64,000 bases of DNA from Mya arenaria (Eukaryota > Mollusca > Bivalvia > Myida > Myidae). Shown in pieces: positions 33,220 through 45,613 of this stretch. Under the pieces are notes generated by a model. The model was given only the letters and a program-made list of their open reading frames with translations, ran no database searches and was not told where the DNA came from. Position numbers and translations under genes: made by a program. Location: NCBI RefSeq assembly GCF_026914265.1, contig NC_069136.1, forward strand, positions 26,796,701-26,860,700. Direction: 5' to 3'. Position 1 is the stretch's first letter. Every line of letters begins with the position of its first letter.

Positions 33220-34364
33220 ACTTGTTGGTGGTGTTTAACCTTTATCACTTGAACTTGAAGTGCTATAACTTGTGCTATTTGTATAATAATGCATGCTCTC
33301 TGAACAAAACACTCTGTTTTACCATGTATGAGCAGAAATGTGATATCTCATTTCTCATTAATTATGCGGGAACTTTTGCAGCATGAGTTGTTCCCATAGA
33401 GCTATCTAATGTAATAAAATACTTTTAGTGATCATCAAATAAAACGATAATAAAGGTCGTTACGGCTTTTCTATGACACAACTCGTGCTGCGTATCTTTC
33501 TGCATTTCATCTTTATCATTACATTGACAGAATTTTGAAGTTGATACTATTTTTGTGTTCACATTAATCAGACTGTGAGACTGTTAAATTATTATTACAT
33601 TCTTGAAGCAACCTTGTCATAGCCTTCATGATGTTGCGCAGGAACTTGGTATAAGGCTCCTTGGGCCCCATTTCATTGAATCGTTTCTATTTTAGTCATC
33701 GCTTCAATGACCAAACTGTTTTTTTTCTTTACCGGTACTCAACTTGGTGATTTAATGGCTAAATTTCAGGTTCAACAAATGTGTGGCATAAGAAAGAATA
33801 GAGAATTTTCAATTTTAATTTAGAACTAAAAACTAAACATCCCTGAGTCCTGTTTTATTGAAGGACATTTGTCAAAATTGGAAAAATTGTGAATCTCTAG
33901 AACACCACAAATTGCAACAAGTTGATTTTATTTCTTTTCCTCAACTTTTTATTCATCCTTAATGTGAGCGTCAGTTTGATTCGAACGAAAATATAACTAA
34001 GATCATTCTTAATTAAATTTATGACTAAGTTTGACTAAGAGTGCACAGAAGCACCCCCACCCCCAATTTTTACTACCATACCTCTGGATAAAATATTGGA
34101 GTTATGTCCCCTTGATCAACTGTAAATGGACAAGTGCATCTAAGGTGTTTTTTTAATAGCGTTATTAAATCAGAAACTCAAATTTCAATAGAAATGACTT
34201 CAAAATTCTGTTATACATGTATCTTAGGGAATCTCTGTTAATATGTGCAGCTGTTTAAGTTATTCTTGCAAAAATAAAACCAAAAATATTTCCATCGAGT
34301 TTTTTTCTATGGAAGAAAAGTGTTGTGTTGGTGATAACTGGTTTGTGTCAGTTATAAATGATTG

Positions 34365-34640
34365 ATAATGCCTCGCTTCGTGGAAGCAGGTATATATTGC
34401 TTTGACTATGTAATTTGGTCAGTTGGTTGGTCCTACGTTCCTCAAACAGGGATGATGGTTATGACCCTCATTGATAAGAGGCCAGCAGGTCAAAATTCAT
34501 GGCCACAGTGACCTAGTGTTCAAAAACATTGTCAGATCAATATGAAGAGAATGCTTGGACCTCGAACTTGGTGGAGAGGTTGGTCATGACCTTAAATTCC
34601 CTAAGGGTACATTTTTTTCGAAACGACAAATGAAACGTCA
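34365..34640. repeat. Decayed fragment of the AGGTCA-type repeat element
   Basis: cgcttcgtggaagcaggtat, atattgctttgacta and gccacagtgacct resemble the left end and units of the element at 7,470-9,732, but only one or two degenerate units remain. Confidence 0.45.
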
Positions 34641-34762
34641 TTAAGGGGTTCTACAAACGCCTCTTGTGCTCTAATAATGGCTATCGACCCAATTGGAGCT
34701 ATTCGTCACATGACTACGAGAGCACTTGTTTGTATCAATTATAATAACGGAAGTCAAATTTC

Positions 34763-34806
34763 AACATTAACTCAAAAAATGTTTCGGCCATATTGGCCTT
34801 CATCAG
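34763..34806 (-). ncRNA. Possible hammerhead ribozyme core (Penelope-like element relic)
   Basis: On the minus strand CTGATGA is followed by a ggcc-aatat-ggcc stem-loop and then GAAAC. After that, acatt / aatgt form five base pairs of stem III ending in U-U, the expected NUH position. These are the core pieces of a hammerhead ribozyme, which Penelope-like retroelements are known to carry. Stem I does not pair well with the flanks and there is one extra A beside stem II, so it may be inactive or fortuitous. Confidence 0.35.
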
Positions 34807-35746
34807 GCTGTCTCCAATAGTGGGAATGACGTGGACATCACATGTAGTTGATTCTTTTGTACCATTCCAAATACCTTTTCTGACGATGTTGCCATTAAAA
34901 TGAAAACATGTCAACTTTATAGTGCAAGCAAAATGTAAATTGATAGTTGATAGTTATACTAAGAGTTGAAACTTTTCATCCATCCTTTCATGTCCGACTT
35001 CTCCTGTCCAGCTGAAGCTATTTCTCAGCAATCGCCCACTAGAATTCCATGAAACATCTGGAAAGCTTAACTAACAAGACTCTTGACTGCATTCTCTCGG
35101 TTAATGATTTTTGAGAGTTATGACCCTTTTGATTTTAATATATTATGCTTCCATAAAATGATAGGACAGCCCCATTAAGCATAATGAGAACATTTTGTCT
35201 GTTGTCTTCTCATTTACAATTATCATAGCACTGACTATGGCACAACTTTCTTTACTATGAACACAATTCTAGTGTTTTCAATGCTACCATATTTAACATT
35301 CTAAGTTCATTTTTTTTTGTCTTTAAATTGCGCCCACTGCACCACAGCTAGATTCTCGTCTATATGGTAACCTTGAAGAATGTGTGGCATAAGAAAGAAG
35401 AACTAGTCATCTTGCCTACCGGGTACTTCTTGATAAAATTTCATAAAATTTGGCCGACTCATTATCCCATTACATGTCGCAAAGGATGTCTGTTTTACTC
35501 CCGAAAAAGGCTGTTCCTCTAAACTACAATAAAACATGAACTTTTGAAACTTAAATTTTTGGTCTCCACCACCCACTTTTGCACTCTGGAAGGCCCTTAA
35601 ACTCTTTCTTGTTTGGAACCATCCGCTGTCTTGGTCCCCTCTGTACCCCCACGATCATTCTCAGCCAATAGCTTTAATGCTACAATATTAAAGTCCGATA
35701 ATTATTATGTTCTGGTTTAGTATTACAGGAGCAACTTCAGAATTTT

Positions 35747-35752
35747 TTTATT
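35747..35752 (-). terminator. Putative polyadenylation signal of the TRIM gene
   Basis: AATAAA on the minus strand about 146 bases past the TRIM stop codon. A second one lies at 35,805-35,810. Which is used cannot be told. Confidence 0.4.
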
Positions 35753-35897
35753 TATGAGTGTTTTTTTTTTAATATTTCTAAAATTGTTATATCATTGGAA
35801 GAGTTTTATTCCTTCACTGACAAATAGGGAACCTCTTCAATTTCTGTTTCCCCCAACGCAAAGTCAGACCGAAGCTTCACCTGACCACTGCCCTTTA

Positions 35898-37656
35898 TTA
35901 ACCAGACAGCCTTTGTACCTGTATCAGCCCCTCCCTGCCCCCAACCCATAGTATCCCCTCCTTCACAGCCACAGATTGAGGCCCTTTCAACCCCCTAACC
36001 ACAACCCCTAGCCTTGCCCCTTCCATCGTCACCCTGGTAACCGTCTCCGCTCGCCAATCAGCAATAAGCACGCCCCCAAACCCATCAAAACAAACACCCA
36101 AGGGCTTAAACAATTCATTCTCACTACCCTTGTATAGTCCTCCAACATTCAGCCCGGCCCTATCACAAATCATCACACACCCCGCGCTATGGTCAGAAAC
36201 TATCATATCATCCGAGTCTGGAGCCACATCTATCCTTATAGGTGACTGAAGGCAAAAACTCTGACCCAGTTGTTCTCCGGTGTTTGTAAAAATTCTCACT
36301 TGACCCTTCTGGTTGTCATACTGTGACATTCTGGATCCCCTTGTCTCAGTGAAAGTAACATACAACTCCTGAAAGAAGTCCTGGATATCATCATCAAAGT
36401 ACTGCAGTAAAGCTATACCATGAGGGTCTTGAGCTAGATTTTCAACAACTGAAGAAACCACTGTCTCTTCGCCACTAATATGTATGTGCTTTACACTTTT
36501 ACTTGTTGGGCACGTGATAAAACATCCCCCTTTACCATCATCAGTTACATCCTCTGCTATATGACCAACATTTACTGTGACCAGCACTTCACCATGTGTA
36601 TTCACAAGCATAACTTTTTCAGAATCCAGCATGGTCACCCATGCTTTGTCACCATCCACTGGTGCTATCCCATACACGTACCCAATACCATCACTGTATG
36701 GGAGTTTAAAGTTGGACATTGGGGTTATGGTCAGAGGATGGGGTTCGTTTTTTGAAGCTGATATATTTATGGGAACTTCTTCAAACAACGAATCTGCAAG
36801 ACTTCTACCATCTGGGCTTCTTTGCCGTGTGAAAGTCTGGCCTTGGGGTGATAAGACCCTGACTTGACGATGAGTTGCCATTGGCTGGGAAGACAGCTTT
36901 CCTAGCATGTTCTCCAATTTGTTTTGCTCAATCTGTCCACTTCTAAATGTCATCGATGGAGTTGAAGATTCTTTCCTTTGTTCTTTAGTCTCATTCTCTA
37001 TTTCTTTCAGTCTTTTGCAGATGTATGAGCCTTTCTTGGTAACATATATATCATTGTCTTCATTCAGCAGGTGTAAAGCCTCAGAATTTATAGCCATAAA
37101 GTCATTGTAATCCCTCTGCCTGTATTCCAAATCCTGGTTGTTTGTTTCAATGTGATGGTCATAGTGGTTAAGCAGTTCATTTTCTTTCCTATCCCTTTCA
37201 ACATCAATCTCTCTATGCATATGAGTAGCCTGAATGTTGAGCTTACTCAATTCCTGGTCTAAACTTTGAGGATACTGGTATTTTCTATTCTCATTTTCCC
37301 TCATTTGCATTTTCAGTCTTTCTCCTAATCCTATTTGCTTCTGCATCAATGTGGTCAAATTCTCTCTGATTTCATTGGCTTCTTCAGACACCAACTTGGT
37401 CACATGACCTTCATGCTCCAATAACTTGCATACAATGCATAGCAGAGTGCCGCATTGTCTACATACAAATTTAATTTCATCATTTCGGTGTCTCTCACAG
37501 TATTTGCTTAACCTTGACTTCTGATCTTCTTGATGGTCATCTAAATGACCTTGACCTGTAAGGGGAATCAGCTGTTGCTCATGGTAACGAGATGACCTCA
37601 TTTTCAAGTGGGCATTTGTGCAGGTATTGCAGAAACTCTGTTCACACTGCAGGCAC
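35898..37656 (-). CDS. TRIM gene exon 2 (B-boxes, coiled coil, propeller-like region)
   Basis: Starts after an aattccag acceptor and runs uninterrupted for 1759 bases to TAA. The intron of 674 bases between the exons carries a fragment of the tatgcccctcttcga repeat. Confidence 0.92.
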
Positions 37657-38674
37657 CTGGAATTGTGAAAACACAGACATTTTAACTTTAAAAACAGGAG
37701 GCAATACATGAAGCTTTTCAATCAAAAAGAAAACATGCTACATGTAAGAAAATATATAAAAAAAATCATCTTTGTCATATTACACACTACTTCATGAATT
37801 GTTAAATGGTACAGTTTGAAACATGGTCAAGGACATGTTATGCCCCTCTTCGAAAAAAAAGTCGTGCAGTTGGATTGTCAGTCTGTTAGCCATGCCTTGC
37901 CCGCACAATAACTTGAAAATGTTTTTACCTAAGACCATGAAACTCCACCAGTATGTTGCCCTTGACCAGTAGATGACCCCTATTTACCCCATCTCAAGTT
38001 CATAGCATACATTTTAGCAAAAATGCCCACACAAATACTCATATCAGATGTGCAATAATGAAACACCATGTTCGGTATTAATCACATGCAATGAAAGCTC
38101 TAGTTGATTTTTGGGTCAGCATGTCAAACATTAATGTATTTCTTTTTAAAACTCATTCTTGCAGTCTAGCAAATGTTTTGGACAAACTGGACATGACGCT
38201 GTTTAAACAAAAAAAAAGTTGTAAAGGTTTTTGACACAATTCATTTCGCTCAACTATCTCATACTCTGATTTAAGTGTCATGTCGATTGCATGCGGAAAT
38301 TTACTATACAAAGGATCTATTTTCAAATACCTGTAAAGAGCCATCCTTCCATCCTGACAAACATCACAAGTGTTCGCCACAGCAGGACTGTACCTCCTTG
38401 TCACTGTCCCAGCCGGTATAAGAGTATCTCCCTTTTTAAGGTGTCGTACAACACTTTCAGGGAGGATGACAGGGGATTGACACAGGGGGCAGGTGTAGCC
38501 CCGCCCTGGGGTAGTTAGACCTCGCCCGGGGGTGGAAGGGGTCATGTGACCTCGTAGACAGTCGAGGCAAAACGTGTGAAAGCATGAGGAGACCGTCATC
38601 TCTCTGAATTGTCGCTGGCAGATACTGCATGTTAACTGCTTGCCCTCACTGTGGACTGCCACAGCTTCAGCCAT
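35898..38674 (-). CDS. TRIM-type RING/B-box/coiled-coil protein, probable E3 ubiquitin ligase
   Basis: Two exons, 38674-38331 and 37656-35898, join at a split Arg codon to 700 codons plus stop. Residues 16-65 are a C3HC4 RING (C16, C19, C31, H33, C36, C39, C62, C65), the domain that recruits ubiquitin-charged E2 enzymes. A first B-box starts at C103/C106 and continues across the intron (CLQCEQSFCNTCTNAH). A second B-box contains CERHRNDEIKFVCRQCGTLL and CIVCKLLEHEGH. Next come a Glu/Arg-rich coiled coil (~200-350), a Ser/Pro linker, and ~300 residues with weak repeats (KAWVTMLDSEKVMLVNT, GGCFITCP, FDGFGGVLIADWRAETV) like an NHL-type beta-propeller. TRIM genes are greatly expanded in bivalves, so no vertebrate orthologue is assigned. 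An in-frame shorter start is not needed, since the ATG directly precedes the RING. Confidence 0.9.
37835..38000. repeat. Fragment of the tatgcccc repeat family in the TRIM intron
   Basis: tatgcccctcttcga, cttgcccgcacaataacttg and gaccagtagatgacccctat match the left end and one unit of the 7,470-9,732 element. Confidence 0.65.
38331..38674 (-). CDS. TRIM gene exon 1 (RING and start of B-box 1)
   Basis: Residues 1-114 plus two bases. The donor is CTTTACAG|gtattt. Reading through it gives an artefactual 173-codon frame into the intron. An insert of TPSTPGRG-type residues lengthens the RING loop between C39 and C62. Confidence 0.9.
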
Positions 38675-38699
38675 AATGTTGTTCAGTGTTTTTCAATGC

Positions 38700-40480
38700 G
38701 GCCTATGCATTACCTAGATGCATCTAAGTGTTTTGACAGTATATTTTCTAAAATTGTCTCCAATCAAATTGAAAAACAACAGCATCAGCTATTGTCTTGG
38801 ATTTGGCATCTTCTTCAAATGAACATTATCAAGATATCAAATTATCTAAGGTCCTAATGAACTACTTTATCACATCAAATCACTTTCTTACATGGTTCTT
38901 AATTGTTTGCTAAAAAAAGTTGAACTTGAAGTTAATTGGGCTGACATTAACACAATTATCCTCTTGACAAGATCACATTCTCGTATTATAAACTCTGGAT
39001 CATGTCTTATCTTTAAGATTTCATGAAATCAGATTTAAATTTGGATAAAAATCCATATCTGTACAACTTTCTTTTTAAAACTACGAAGGTTTGAGTTTAT
39101 TTATCTAAATTAAAATGGCAGAAAGGTGATTTAAATGTTCAAATACAGATGCAGTGCGTTGAATCACTTCAATGAAAAGGCAAACTGTGCCATTTACTTC
39201 TCTTATACATATAGATCTATAGACACTTCCTTTCAATAAGAAATGTGTACTTTTCAAAATTGAACATCATATTAACAGTATGATTAAATATCATTAAAAG
39301 AATTTTTTAGCAAAACTGCTCGTAGGTTTTAAAGCGGCTTGTTCACATTTGTTAGGGTCAGACATCATCTTGTTTTATTTTGTGTGAATTAAATGTTAAC
39401 ACAATACTTGCAACAATGATATATCATCCTCAAAAATTCAAATTAGCTCTACAGTTAATAATCATTGAAAATTGTGACAGACGTTGCTCTTTTTGCCTGA
39501 AAATTGATTTGTAACGCTATTGAAAATGAAATCATTTTCGACTTGACTTTATTTTATATGAATTTGGTTCAAATGAGCATTTGCAAGTTGCTGTTTGCTG
39601 TTTGTTCACAAAAGTTAGTAAAATAACTCAATTTCAACAACTTAACAAAAAAAGTGAACAAGTACCTTTAAGTCAGTTTCGTATGCAAATATTGATCAAA
39701 CATATAAACCGAAATGAAATTCAAATATTGAAATATTTTAAGAAATGATTCCTTGTGAAAATAATTTATTTTTCTGTACATATTGTTTGTCATGCATACA
39801 AATCAATTAAGGAAGTGTAAAATGTAGTTTTTACATTTCTAAAACCTTTTTGATAGAAACAAACATCATCATTTTCATCACTGTAAAAGATTTTCAATTG
39901 AGGTAAATTTGGTCATAGTAGCACCAAATAGCCACTGGCAGATTCTAATTTGGACAGAGTTTTATAAATCCAAGCCTGAATTAATTCTATTTCCAATAGC
40001 GTTACTAAAGCTTTATGGCAAAGAGCATTTTCAGTCATAAGTTCCCATAATTATTGACAAAAGTGTTTTGAATTGTAGGGGCTGCTACTGTTTCCCTAAA
40101 AAGAAAGAACTATTGTGAGATCTCGTCGTGTAATCTAGATTTCTCTCGTTTCCGGCGAGAATAAATCTCATGGATGACAAGCAAGTGTATCCAAATGCTT
40201 TAGAAACAGTGTCTTGAAGCTAAGAACTATTTCTTAAAATATAATTTTTATTATCTTGATGCAAACGTAATTGCTATTATTGCTGCTTTTTAAAGATTTT
40301 CCACCTGATCATATTTTTTTTTTTTATCTGACCAACGAGTCCCTTAAAACATGTATGAGCTACATGTAAAACAAATAACACATCCTTCCAAACAAAATTT
40401 ATTTATAAGACAATGTGAAACAGAATACAATGTATAATTTAAAAAAATTAAAATAATTTAAGAGTTTTTATTTGTACTTA
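38700..40480. other. Intergenic AT-rich sequence
   Basis: No convincing exon or repeat boundary was found between the TRIM start and the 48-bp repeat. The downstream end of the STAG transcript could in principle lie here, but I could not place it. Confidence 0.5.
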
Positions 40481-40493
40481 TTTGAAATGAAAG

Positions 40494-40688
40494 CTGATAG
40501 CTTATAAAATCACTCTCGAGTAAGTCGTTTCCTGGGCAGAACTGATAGCTTATAAAATCACTCTCGAGTAAGTCGTTTCCTGGGCAGAACTGATAGCTTA
40601 TAAAATCACTCTCGAGTAAGTCGTTTCCTGGGCAGAACTGATAGCTTATAAAATCACTCTCGAGTAAGTCGTTTCCTGGGCAGAACTG
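40494..40688. repeat. 48-bp perfect tandem repeat, 4 copies
   Basis: Four identical copies of ctgatagcttataaaatcac tctcgagtaagtcgtttcct gggcagaa with no visible mutation, which implies a very recent expansion or assembly of a variable-number locus. Confidence 0.95.
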
Positions 40689-41264
40689 ATAATATTATAT
40701 AAATCTAAAAGCTAGAAGTTCAAGAAATGGCACATTTTTTTTATTCTCAATAGAAAGGCCAGACAAAATAAAAATAATCATATACTCATCTGGATTTTAA
40801 GTTTCCCTATAAATATGGGGCAGGCTGGCAGATTTTCTTTATTTTATTAATATATTTCAGTTCTGGCCTATTCTTAAGATCTATACATGAACACATACAT
40901 ATATATTTCACAATGTCTACAAAATCTGACAACAAGAATAGCACACGATTTACATTTAAAACAGCAATATTATATAACTATTATAATGAAAAAAAAAAAA
41001 ATAAATGAAAGAAATAATACACCATGATTAAATTGACTAGATTTATCAATAAAAGAATTTATCAATAAAAGAATATACCTCATTAGCATATAATGATAAA
41101 ATTTCTAATATGAAATAACACCAGCAATAAGTAAAACAAAAAAAACACTTCTTGTAGTACACCTTTGACCATAAATGTGTGGACAAGAATACATGCCACC
41201 CACATTGCAGTAAATTATCAATGGTCATGTGATCGGCATGCGTGAGAAATATTGGTTCGCAAAC

Positions 41265-41745
41265 AGGAAAAATAGCATTTGTTTGATGTCGCAGCACCTT
41301 TTTAACACTGATATGAGCATTTTTGAAAAACTTGTATACTAGTTATAGTTTTGTCCAGAGATAAATGGCCAACGGTGTATTTTTACAATAAAATCTAAAA
41401 TATTGGAATAATTTTTTGTACTTAATCATATAAATGAATGATATCAGCATTTGTTTGATGCCACTGCACCTTTTGAACACTGATATGAGCAATAGTTTTG
41501 TCCAGAGATAAATGGCCAACAGTGTATTTCTACAAACAAATTTAAAATATTGGAATAAATCTTTGTACTAACATGTTAATGAAAAATACCAGCATTTCTG
41601 TAACACCACAGCACCCTTTTAACACTGACATCAGCATTTTTAAAACCCTTACATAATGGTTTTGTCCAGAGATAAATGGCCAACAGTGTATTTTTATAAA
41701 ACAAATCTAAAATATTGGGCAAAAACAGCCTTAGTGCTAACAAGT
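41265..41745. repeat. Degenerate tandem repeat, about three units of 160-190 bp
   Basis: gcacctttt-aacactga-at-agcat, ttttgtccagagataaatgg ccaac-gtgtatttt and aaatattgga recur three times in order. No coding potential. Confidence 0.8.
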
Positions 41746-42699
41746 AAATGAATGAAACCTTTAAACACTCTCAATGCTGTAATGACTTTACCCTTGTTCT
41801 CTATCAGGAAACAATTTAAAATCACTCGCAACTTGGATTTATTACAAAAAATACTTGAAACATTATTACTGACAGTACAACAGCATTTACAACACAATGA
41901 ATAGGAAGAAATATTCTTTGGAATCCATGGCAACACATCTTTAGTACGATCCATGAGTGCTGTAGTCTGACTGAAATTAGAGACGTGAATCACAATTAGG
42001 AACCAGCGTAATGAAGAGAAAATGCGGTGTAAAATTCTTAATGATTATATGTTGGGGTTATAATACTTAATCTTAAATATAGTATTTAAGTGTTAATCTG
42101 ATACTGTCATTAGAAAATCAATCTCGCTGAAAAATGTTAATTAAATCAGATATGCAGACTGTCAGTATTCATTACAGGATCATTAACTAAACTTGTCATG
42201 GCATATGAACAGATGTGAATGCTATCATTAAGTAATCTAGTATTTCAAGAAATTTAATAGTAAAAAATAATGAGAAAATAGAACGTCTTCCCTGATACAT
42301 ACATAAAATGTTCTATTTTTTATCAATTTTTTAATATTAAATGATAAAATAAATAAATGAAAGCATGATTAATGCTTGATAAAAACTTAATGATTAAAAT
42401 TTGTACAAGAGCATTATAAAGGCCTTACCAGATTGATTCCATTTTTAAAGGTACAAAGTCTTGATAGATGCACAAAGGAATGTAATAATTTGAATGCATT
42501 ATAATATTTTAATTACTCATTTCCCTTTAATGATCAAAACAAAGAAAGCAAACAATTTGCGTACAGATAAAAAATATTAGCAACATTTTGCGCGGTTTTT
42601 AACTCGGAATGATTTTCGGGCCTAAGTAAAATGAGTTAAACATCATAATATAGCAAAATTAATAATATGTTTCTTTTGTGCATTTATCTTGACTTTCTA

Positions 42700-43160
42700 C
42701 CTTTTCAGTGACTCGCTCACGATTTGTAAAATGCACTTATTTTTGACGAAATAAAGTGTTGCAACTCATTAGGAGTGTACTAAGATACTGACGGCTGGTC
42801 CAAACCCTTCCACAAAATTAATGTTGATAATATTTATATGCTCAAATATTGTCCCAGATTTTGAATAGCATTAGTAACGCAAATCAACAAAAGGTTTAAA
42901 AGTTAAGTAATCCTTTTGTTTGACAATGAGTCCATGTGGGTGTGTGGTTTTGTTGTCTGTTTTCTAATTCTTCCTTTTAATACTATTTTGGCATGTGTTT
43001 GCATCCCACTAAAAGCAGAATCTTTTTTTATACTTCAAGTGAATTATTTTTTATCCAATTTCGGTATAAAAGAGTAAAAAAACATATGAGTGTTTTCAGA
43101 TGCATTAACGGGAAGAAAAAAAAATTAAGTCCCAAAACATGAGCAAGTCCCTTTAAGCGT
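42700..43160. repeat. Dispersed repeat (copy B), related to 2.4-2.9 kb
   Basis: Shares ordered motifs with 2407-2905, including tttgtaaaatgcactt, gacggctg and the terminal agtcccttta. Confidence 0.6.
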
Positions 43161-44015
43161 TAAGTTTCAAAACGAAACGCCATAAAAAACACAAATAAAT
43201 ATTCTCTTTACAACAAATGCCCCTCATGCACAGCTGACTTCGCCATTGAAAACAATAATGAAAGAGTCACCATACACACACGCAGGTCCACACATGTTGA
43301 AACTAGTGATGAAATGATTATCGAGTACAATCAATAAATCGTCACTGACAATGCTATGTCGGTGACAATCGATGAAAAAATCCCTACCTACCCTACCTAG
43401 AAATTTTGGGAAGGTTACCCGAAACAATTTTATTTTTTTGGCCTAATGTGCAATTTTTTTGCAGTATAATGTGCAATTATTACGTACGTGTTGTGTTGTA
43501 ATGTTTTTTTTTTCGTTTAGTTGTTAAAAGACAGAAAGGGGTTGTGGAAATTTACTTTCTGTTGCAAAATGCATGTCTATAGCATCACAGGTACTGAATC
43601 CAGGTTTAACCACTTAAATGCTCATGATACTATGTATAAATAATGTATTCCTTACTGATATTATGAACTTTCGATTATTGTCCGATAGTAAATCAAAATG
43701 CTTGGTCCGATTCGATTTGATTATCGATAGCAAATGGAGTCCAATTTTCAAACCCTAGTAGAAACCTATATGATCATTGTTATTTTAACTCCAAATCTTT
43801 AAAAGAAATCGTAACTCTCTGCATACAGAGAAATATCAATGAGATTGTTTTTTTCTTTCGAATTATCTAATGAAAACAGCTTTTATGTTCCTAGGCCTGC
43901 AAGCTCCATAATCATCCATGATCATAATTGCATTACACTTGGAGAGGCCCTGATAAAATCTGCTTTGAAAGTCATTGGCATTAAGCTGTATCAATTGGTT
44001 GATTAAAAGATGTCT

Positions 44016-44177
44016 GGGGCCATATTCAGTAACCATTTTAGATAAATCTCACATTATGAGTAGAATCTGAGTGTTTTGATTGGACTGTAAAATTAATTGA
44101 CCAATCAACTCATTTGAATCACTGATGCATGTCTAAGGATAAGGATATAAACTACGAGAATATTGAATACCGCCCGT
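44016..44177. mobile_element. MITE with ggggccatattcagtaa termini
   Basis: The left end ggggccatattcagtaacca and the right end atattgaataccgcccg are imperfect inverted copies, of the same style as 21,481-21,768. Confidence 0.5.
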
Positions 44178-44334
44178 GGATAAATCAACCATGAGGGCCT
44201 CCAATATTTGTATCTGTGATGGGAGAATCATTCCTTGTAACATCAACAATATTTGTCTTTAATTTAGATTTAAATGTTTGTTTTATTTCATGCTGGATTC
44301 TCAAATCAACAAGAGCTGTCACAGTATGTGACGA

Positions 44335-45448
44335 ATGCCCCCGAATGTGACATTGATCTATGAACAAGGTCAGTACATGAAAAGTTGATCTTGCCTTTAC
44401 GTGTCAAATACATATGGCAAGTTATTTTAAATTGCCTCTTAACATAAAAAAAATACCACCCATACTTGACAACCTAGAGTGTTATGTCCTTATAAGCAGC
44501 ATTCCATTGTGAATAAACACTAAGTGTGACCTTGAACTTAGGTAGGGACACGGGTCTTGCACACGACACGTCATCTTGGTATGTCGGACACATGTGGCCA
44601 GTTGTTTTAAAATCTGTCCATACAAGGGAAAGTTACAGCCGGACATGACAACCTATTCACTATGTCTTTATATGCAGCACTCCATTGTGAATAAACACTT
44701 AAGTGTGACCTTGACCTAAGAGGTAGGGACACGGGTCTTGCACGCGACAGGTCGTCTTGGTATGTGAAACACATGTGGCAAAATATTTTAAAATCTGTTC
44801 ATACAAGGGAAAGTTACATCCCGGACACGACAACCTATACTCTATGTCCTTATAAGCAGCACTCCATTGTGAATAAACACTTAAGTGTGACCTTGACCTT
44901 AGAGGTAGGGACACGGGTCTTGCACTCGACAGGTCGTCTTGGTATGTGGAACACATGTGGCAAGTTATTTTAAAATCTGTCCATACAAGGGAAAGTTACA
45001 GCCGGGACATGACAACCTATACACTATGTCTTTATATGCAGCACTCCATTGTGAATAAACACTTAAGTGTGACCTTGACCTAAGAGGTAGGGACACGGGT
45101 CTTGCACGTGACAGGTCGTCTTGGTATGTGGAACATATGTGGCAAGTTATTTTAAAATCTGTCCATACAAGGGAAAGTTACAGCCCGGTCACGACAACTT
45201 ATACTCTATGTCCTTATATGCAGCATTCCATTTTGAATAAACACTAAGTGTGACCTTGACCTTAGAGGTAGGGACACGGGTCTTGCACGCGACACGTCGC
45301 CTTGGTATGTGGAACACATGTGGCAAGTTATTTTAAAATCTGTCCATACAAGGGAAAGTTACAGCCCGGACACGAGTTATTGAGCCGGACAGACGGACTA
45401 ACAGACAGACGGACGGTGCGATTTTAATATGTCCACCTTCGGGGGCAT
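44335..45448. mobile_element. Tandem-repeat-cored element with ~182-bp units
   Basis: Bounded by an 11-bp perfect inverted repeat, atgcccccgaa and ttcgggggcat. The core is five copies of a ~182-bp unit (taagtgtgaccttgac, ggtagggacacgggtcttgc, tggtatgtggaacacatgtg, caagggaaagttacagcc), followed by a gacagacggacgg tract near the right end. The plan parallels 7,470-9,732 but the core sequence is different. Short frames on both strands are repeat artefacts. Confidence 0.82.
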
Positions 45449-45613
45449 AAAACGCAACATAGGTTGATATTTCAACTTTAAAGTAGAAAATTGTCGTTTT
45501 TTCTAAGCTGAATTCAAAGGAAACTAACCATGTTTGGACAATGGAAATATGAACATATATGCAACAAAAAAGTCTCAATTATAAAATGATATATATAAAT
45601 TTAGTGAAAAAAT

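Noticed and set aside
39862..39900. Minus-strand cttttacag followed by an acidic-looking stretch, tested as the missing STAG last exon
   Set aside because: In the required phase 0 the first codon is TGA, and there is no conserved C-terminal motif.
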